Below, piece after piece: positions 6,952 through 9,305 of a DNA stretch of 9,305 nt. Source of the stretch: Methanosphaera sp. (lineage in GTDB: Archaea; Methanobacteriota; Methanobacteria; Methanobacteriales; Methanobacteriaceae); the NCBI GenBank assembly GCA_013330915.1, contig DUHK01000146.1, positions 1-9,305 on the forward strand, given 5' to 3'. The translations under genes and the position numbers were made by a program. Below the pieces are notes generated by a model. That model ran no database searches. It saw only the letters and a program-made list of their open reading frames with translations, and had not been told where the DNA came from. How positions within the stretch are numbered: position 1 is the first letter of the stretch; the number at the start of each line of letters is the position of its first letter.

Positions 6952-8880
6952 TTAACCATTTATGAAATAGAAGAAATCAGAGGAGTTGGAGATAAACTAA
7001 TAAAAAAAATAATACGTGAATATGGAAGTTACGAAAAATTTGAGGATTCAATCAGAAACTATGACATAGAAAAACTGATGAACATACAGGGAATAAGTCA
7101 GAAGATAGCACTGGACATCATTAGAAAGATACATGACAACTCAGAAAATGAATTCTTAAAAACGGAACAAAGTGAAAAGATATACGATGAAATAATAAAC
7201 AGAATACTTGACTTCTCCAACACAGATTATGCGAGAACAAGGGTGTTGCTCTTAAAACCAACAACAGACTATAAGAAAATAAAAGAAACCCAAAAAATGG
7301 TGTCAGATACTATAGAAAAAACCAGCACACTTGATTATGATATTATACAGGATTTGTATCAAAAAATAAGACCGTTAAACAATGAAATAAAAGCAAAGTT
7401 TGACGATGAATATGCAATAGTGTGTGAAGACTATGAAGACTACATTAGTCTGATACAGAAGGGATTTGACAAATATTGTAACGTTTTTGCAATTGAAGAC
7501 AATGCAAGCCTTGAAGAATTCGAATTCATAATATACCTTTATAACGATTACAACATTGACCCCGGTGAAGCAAATAACATAATAGCCATAAGCAATCAAA
7601 GTGAAGACTATGAGATTCAGCCGAACATAACCCTGGAATACTACAAACAAAACAGACCGATACTTGAAAACGTATACCAGCTTAGAGAATATCTTGGTCT
7701 GGAAAGCTGTATAGGCGAAGCATTGGAAGCCCTGGATGCAATAAAGGTTGAAACACAAAACCAGATAGCGATAACGGAAATAATTGATGAACTGAAAGAG
7801 GAAATTAATGAAACACTTAAAAATGAAATTAAGAAAATAGAATTGGATGGGGATGAAATACTTCAACTGTTAAATAACGAAGATCTTCCTCCAAAGATAA
7901 AAAACATATTCGATGAAATACTTAGCAATGCAAGAGAAGAACTTTCAGATAAGACAGGCATACTATTTGATCCGTTCATAATGAAGTACCCTATAGAGAT
8001 AGATCAAAATGAATTGAAAAGAGTGCAGGATAACATTTCCTCAAACATACATATAAAGAAATATGAACAGGAACTCAATGCATGCAGTTTACTTGAAAGG
8101 TATGGTGAAGAGATAAAACGTGAAACAAGGGAAATAATAGAATACGATTACCCACTAACACTTGCCAGATTTTCTAAGTTCTATGATTTGACAATACCAC
8201 AGATAAAAAACACTTACCATCTGGAAGGAAGTCTGCACCTGACATTAAAACAGGATGAGAAAATCAGTCAAACACCTATGCAGAAAATAAACTACAGCCT
8301 GGATGAGGAAAACAACATCATACTCCTGACCGGAGCAAACAGTGGTGGAAAAACAACACTTCTTGAAACAATAGGACAACATTGCATAATGGCACATATG
8401 GGACTTGGGGTATGTTCAGAAAATGCGACAATTGCAAAGACGGATGAAGTGCACTATTTTACAAAAAAACATTCCCTGAATGCGGGAGCATTTGAAACAT
8501 TCATAACCTCATTCATACCTGTCACGATAGGAAAGGAAAAAAAACTGGTATTGATAGATGAACTTGAATCAATTACAGAACTTGAAGCTGCAATAAAAAT
8601 TATCATAGGATTTATAGAACACATACAAAACGATAAAACATACGCCATAATTGTTACTCATATGGCACCTGAAATACTAAAAAGAACAGACAACATCAAA
8701 ATAAGAACTGACGGTATCGAAGCAAAGGGACTTGATGAAAACTATAATCTGATAGTAGACAGAACACCGAAAATTAATTATCTTGCAAACAGTACACCAG
8801 AACTGATTATAAAGAAAATATATGAAAAATCTGAAGAACCTCTAAAGAGTGTGTATAAAGACATATTAGAGAAGTTCTAG
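6949..8880 (+). CDS. HhH-MutS family DNA-binding ATPase (MutS5-like)
   Basis: About 643 residues from the GTG used here; TTG at 6943 or ATT at 6958 are alternatives. The N-terminus has two helix-hairpin-helix motifs around IRGVGDKLIKKI (10-21) and IQGISQKIALDI (46-57), which bind DNA backbone. A long charged helical middle (about 70-420), including ELKEEINETLKNEIKKIE, resembles the MutS lever and clamp. The C-terminal MutS ATPase has Walker A GANSGGKTT (462-470), Walker B LVLIDELES with D537 and E538, and VTHM with H571. I find no N-terminal mismatch-recognition domain, so classical mismatch repair is unlikely. Archaeal relatives are called MutS5 or HhH-MutS, and from memory a Pyrococcus member was reported to bind branched DNA. 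A role on recombination intermediates is inferred. An oligo-T tract follows the stop. Confidence 0.9.
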   Translation: MLTIYEIEEIRGVGDKLIKKIIREYGSYEKFEDSIRNYDIEKLMNIQGISQKIALDIIRKIHDNSENEFLKTEQSEKIYDEIINRILDFSNTDYARTRVLLLKPTTDYKKIKETQKMVSDTIEKTSTLDYDIIQDLYQKIRPLNNEIKAKFDDEYAIVCEDYEDYISLIQKGFDKYCNVFAIEDNASLEEFEFIIYLYNDYNIDPGEANNIIAISNQSEDYEIQPNITLEYYKQNRPILENVYQLREYLGLESCIGEALEALDAIKVETQNQIAITEIIDELKEEINETLKNEIKKIELDGDEILQLLNNEDLPPKIKNIFDEILSNAREELSDKTGILFDPFIMKYPIEIDQNELKRVQDNISSNIHIKKYEQELNACSLLERYGEEIKRETREIIEYDYPLTLARFSKFYDLTIPQIKNTYHLEGSLHLTLKQDEKISQTPMQKINYSLDEENNIILLTGANSGGKTTLLETIGQHCIMAHMGLGVCSENATIAKTDEVHYFTKKHSLNAGAFETFITSFIPVTIGKEKKLVLIDELESITELEAAIKIIIGFIEHIQNDKTYAIIVTHMAPEILKRTDNIKIRTDGIEAKGLDENYNLIVDRTPKINYLANSTPELIIKKIYEKSEEPLKSVYKDILEKF

Positions 8881-8900
8881 AAACCTTCCCACCCAACTAA

Positions 8901-8908
8901 TTTTTTTT
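8901..8908 (+). terminator. Oligo-T terminator after the MutS-like gene
   Basis: A run of eight Ts lies 21 bp past the stop codon, with no obvious hairpin before it. This is the expected form of an intrinsic archaeal terminator. Confidence 0.65.
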
Positions 8909-8922
8909 AAAATGAAATGATT

Positions 8923-9010
8923 AAAAAGAGTATTGCCTGTTTACTAACTCTCCAGATCACAGGTAGATTACCAACATTCCTCACCGAGCAACCCTCGTAC
9001 CAGGCAATTA
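8923..9010 (-). ncRNA. Candidate structured small RNA, about 80 nt, class unknown
   Basis: On the minus strand ATTGCCTG (9008-9001) pairs perfectly with CAGGCAAT (8939-8932), closing a domain of about 77 nt. Inside are a CGAG/CTCG hairpin with a 5-nt loop (8997-8985) and a second possible stem CTACCT/AGTTAG (8966-8961 with 8949-8944, one mismatch) around an 11-nt loop. Part of that stem could instead form GGTA/TACC at 8972-8962. A TATAAAA box (9039-9033) lies about 26 bp before the predicted 5' end near 9010, and a five-T run (8927-8923) follows the stem, as expected for an independent transcript. The segment is richer in G+C than its surroundings. No ORF overlaps it. It lacks a T-loop, GCTGAGA or C/D boxes, so I cannot name a class. 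The plus strand would fold equally well, but its TATA-like element is poorly placed. Confidence 0.5.
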
Positions 9011-9032
9011 ACTAAAAAGTTAACAAGAATAT

Positions 9033-9039
9033 TTTTATA
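9033..9039 (-). promoter_or_regulatory. TATA box for the candidate small RNA
   Basis: Read on the minus strand this is TATAAAA, centred at 9036. The usual spacing predicts a start near 9010, two bases before the closing stem of the RNA begins. The fit in spacing is the main reason to assign the RNA to the minus strand. Confidence 0.45.
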
Positions 9040-9040
9040 G

Positions 9041-9305
9041 AAACTAATATTTAGAAATTTCGGCCACGGTTAAAATATTTTATAATAAAAAGGTCAGTAA
9101 ATATTCACATTGAAAAAACATGATATTAATAATAAAGCTAACAGTAGTTGCCTAAGAATCACAGACAGAACAAACTGTTATTCTAAAACATAATATGAAA
9201 TTAATCTTAAAATGTAGGGTGGAGAGAATCAAATAGGGGGTTACGAAAAAATTAGAAGCATAAATTTACTACAAAAATCAGAAAACTACATAATAAATTC
9301 CAAAT
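9041..9305. other. A/T-rich stretch with no gene seen
   Basis: No open frame of meaningful length begins here on either strand. What can be seen: a TATA-like TTTATAATA around 9079-9087; an inverted repeat TAACAGT (9139-9145) and ACTGTTA (9174-9180) around a 28-nt loop; and a G-rich patch with two Shine-Dalgarno-like runs, GGGTGGAGAG at 9217-9226 and GGGGG at 9236-9240, neither followed by a usable start codon. It may be the upstream region of a gene beyond the window. Confidence 0.5.

Noticed and set aside
7375..7866. 163-residue minus-strand frame inside the MutS-like gene
   Set aside because: Rich in Phe, Tyr, Val and Ile, as expected from reading A-rich coding DNA backwards. No ribosome binding site.
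8931..9010. TPP riboswitch on the minus strand, because CCTGTGATCTGG resembles the conserved CCTGATCTGG segment
   Set aside because: The other invariant parts (GCTGAGA and CCAGCG) are missing, and the match needs a two-base insertion. No downstream thiamine gene follows on that strand.
8931..9010. tRNA gene, from the 8-bp closing stem and about 77-nt length
   Set aside because: No T-loop of the TTCRANY type, no D-loop pattern and no anticodon arm at the right place on either strand.
445..9069. CCACGG followed by an A/T-rich AATATT at both 445-456 and 9064-9078, as a shared regulatory site
   Set aside because: Only six bases match exactly and the spacing differs; too short to separate from chance.
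8933..9164. TTGCCT ... ATCACAG occurring twice (in the small RNA candidate and again near 9148-9164), as a repeated RNA
   Set aside because: The shared pieces are 6-7 bases, in different spacing and without the closing stem in the second copy.

Overview
The window reads as a stretch of chromosome from a low-GC methanogenic archaeon, most likely of the order Methanobacteriales (Methanosphaera- or Methanobrevibacter-like). The evidence is an archaeal translation factor (aIF2 beta), archaeal NMD3, an archaeal-type tyrosyl-tRNA synthetase, TATA-box promoters, Shine-Dalgarno motifs of the GGAGGTG type, and strongly A/T-biased codons and spacers. The genus is inferred; no rRNA gene is present to settle it. 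I see no phage, insertion-sequence, CRISPR or defence genes. Most of the window is core chromosome.

Layout. Positions 1-2869 are a plus-strand run: the 3' part of aIF2 beta, NMD3, tyrosyl-tRNA synthetase and a 110-residue protein of unknown family. The last three are spaced like an operon (29 and 22 bp gaps). The 110-residue protein looks like two diverged copies of a unit of about 49 residues. A minus-strand dTMP kinase (2875-3462) runs head-on into it with 5 bp between the stop codons. A palindromic TATA region (3477-3492) separates tmk from the divergent U32-family gene (3549-5999), an 816-residue protein with a DUF3656-like middle and the four cysteines expected for an iron-sulfur cluster. 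Its stop codon directly touches the stop codon of a minus-strand TSUP-family membrane transporter (6000-6806). Divergent from that is an HhH-MutS family ATPase (about 6949-8880) whose start codon is unclear.

Positions 8881-9305 hold no credible protein gene. They contain an oligo-T terminator for the MutS-like gene and, on the minus strand, the best candidate for something undescribed: a roughly 80-nt RNA. It is closed by a perfect 8-bp stem, has a TATA box about 26 bp upstream of its predicted 5' end, and has an oligo-T stop just after the stem. I could not match it to tRNA, TPP riboswitch, fluoride riboswitch, SRP RNA, RNase P RNA or box C/D RNA.

How the genes fit together. The first three genes all serve translation: initiator tRNA delivery, large-subunit maturation and tRNA charging. 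That makes the duplicated small protein a reasonable candidate for a translation-linked role, though this rests on context only. Bacterial U32 proteins hydroxylate tRNA or rRNA bases, so the U32 gene may also belong to RNA modification. dTMP kinase and the MutS-like ATPase belong to DNA precursor supply and DNA transactions. The TSUP transporter has no clear link to its neighbours.
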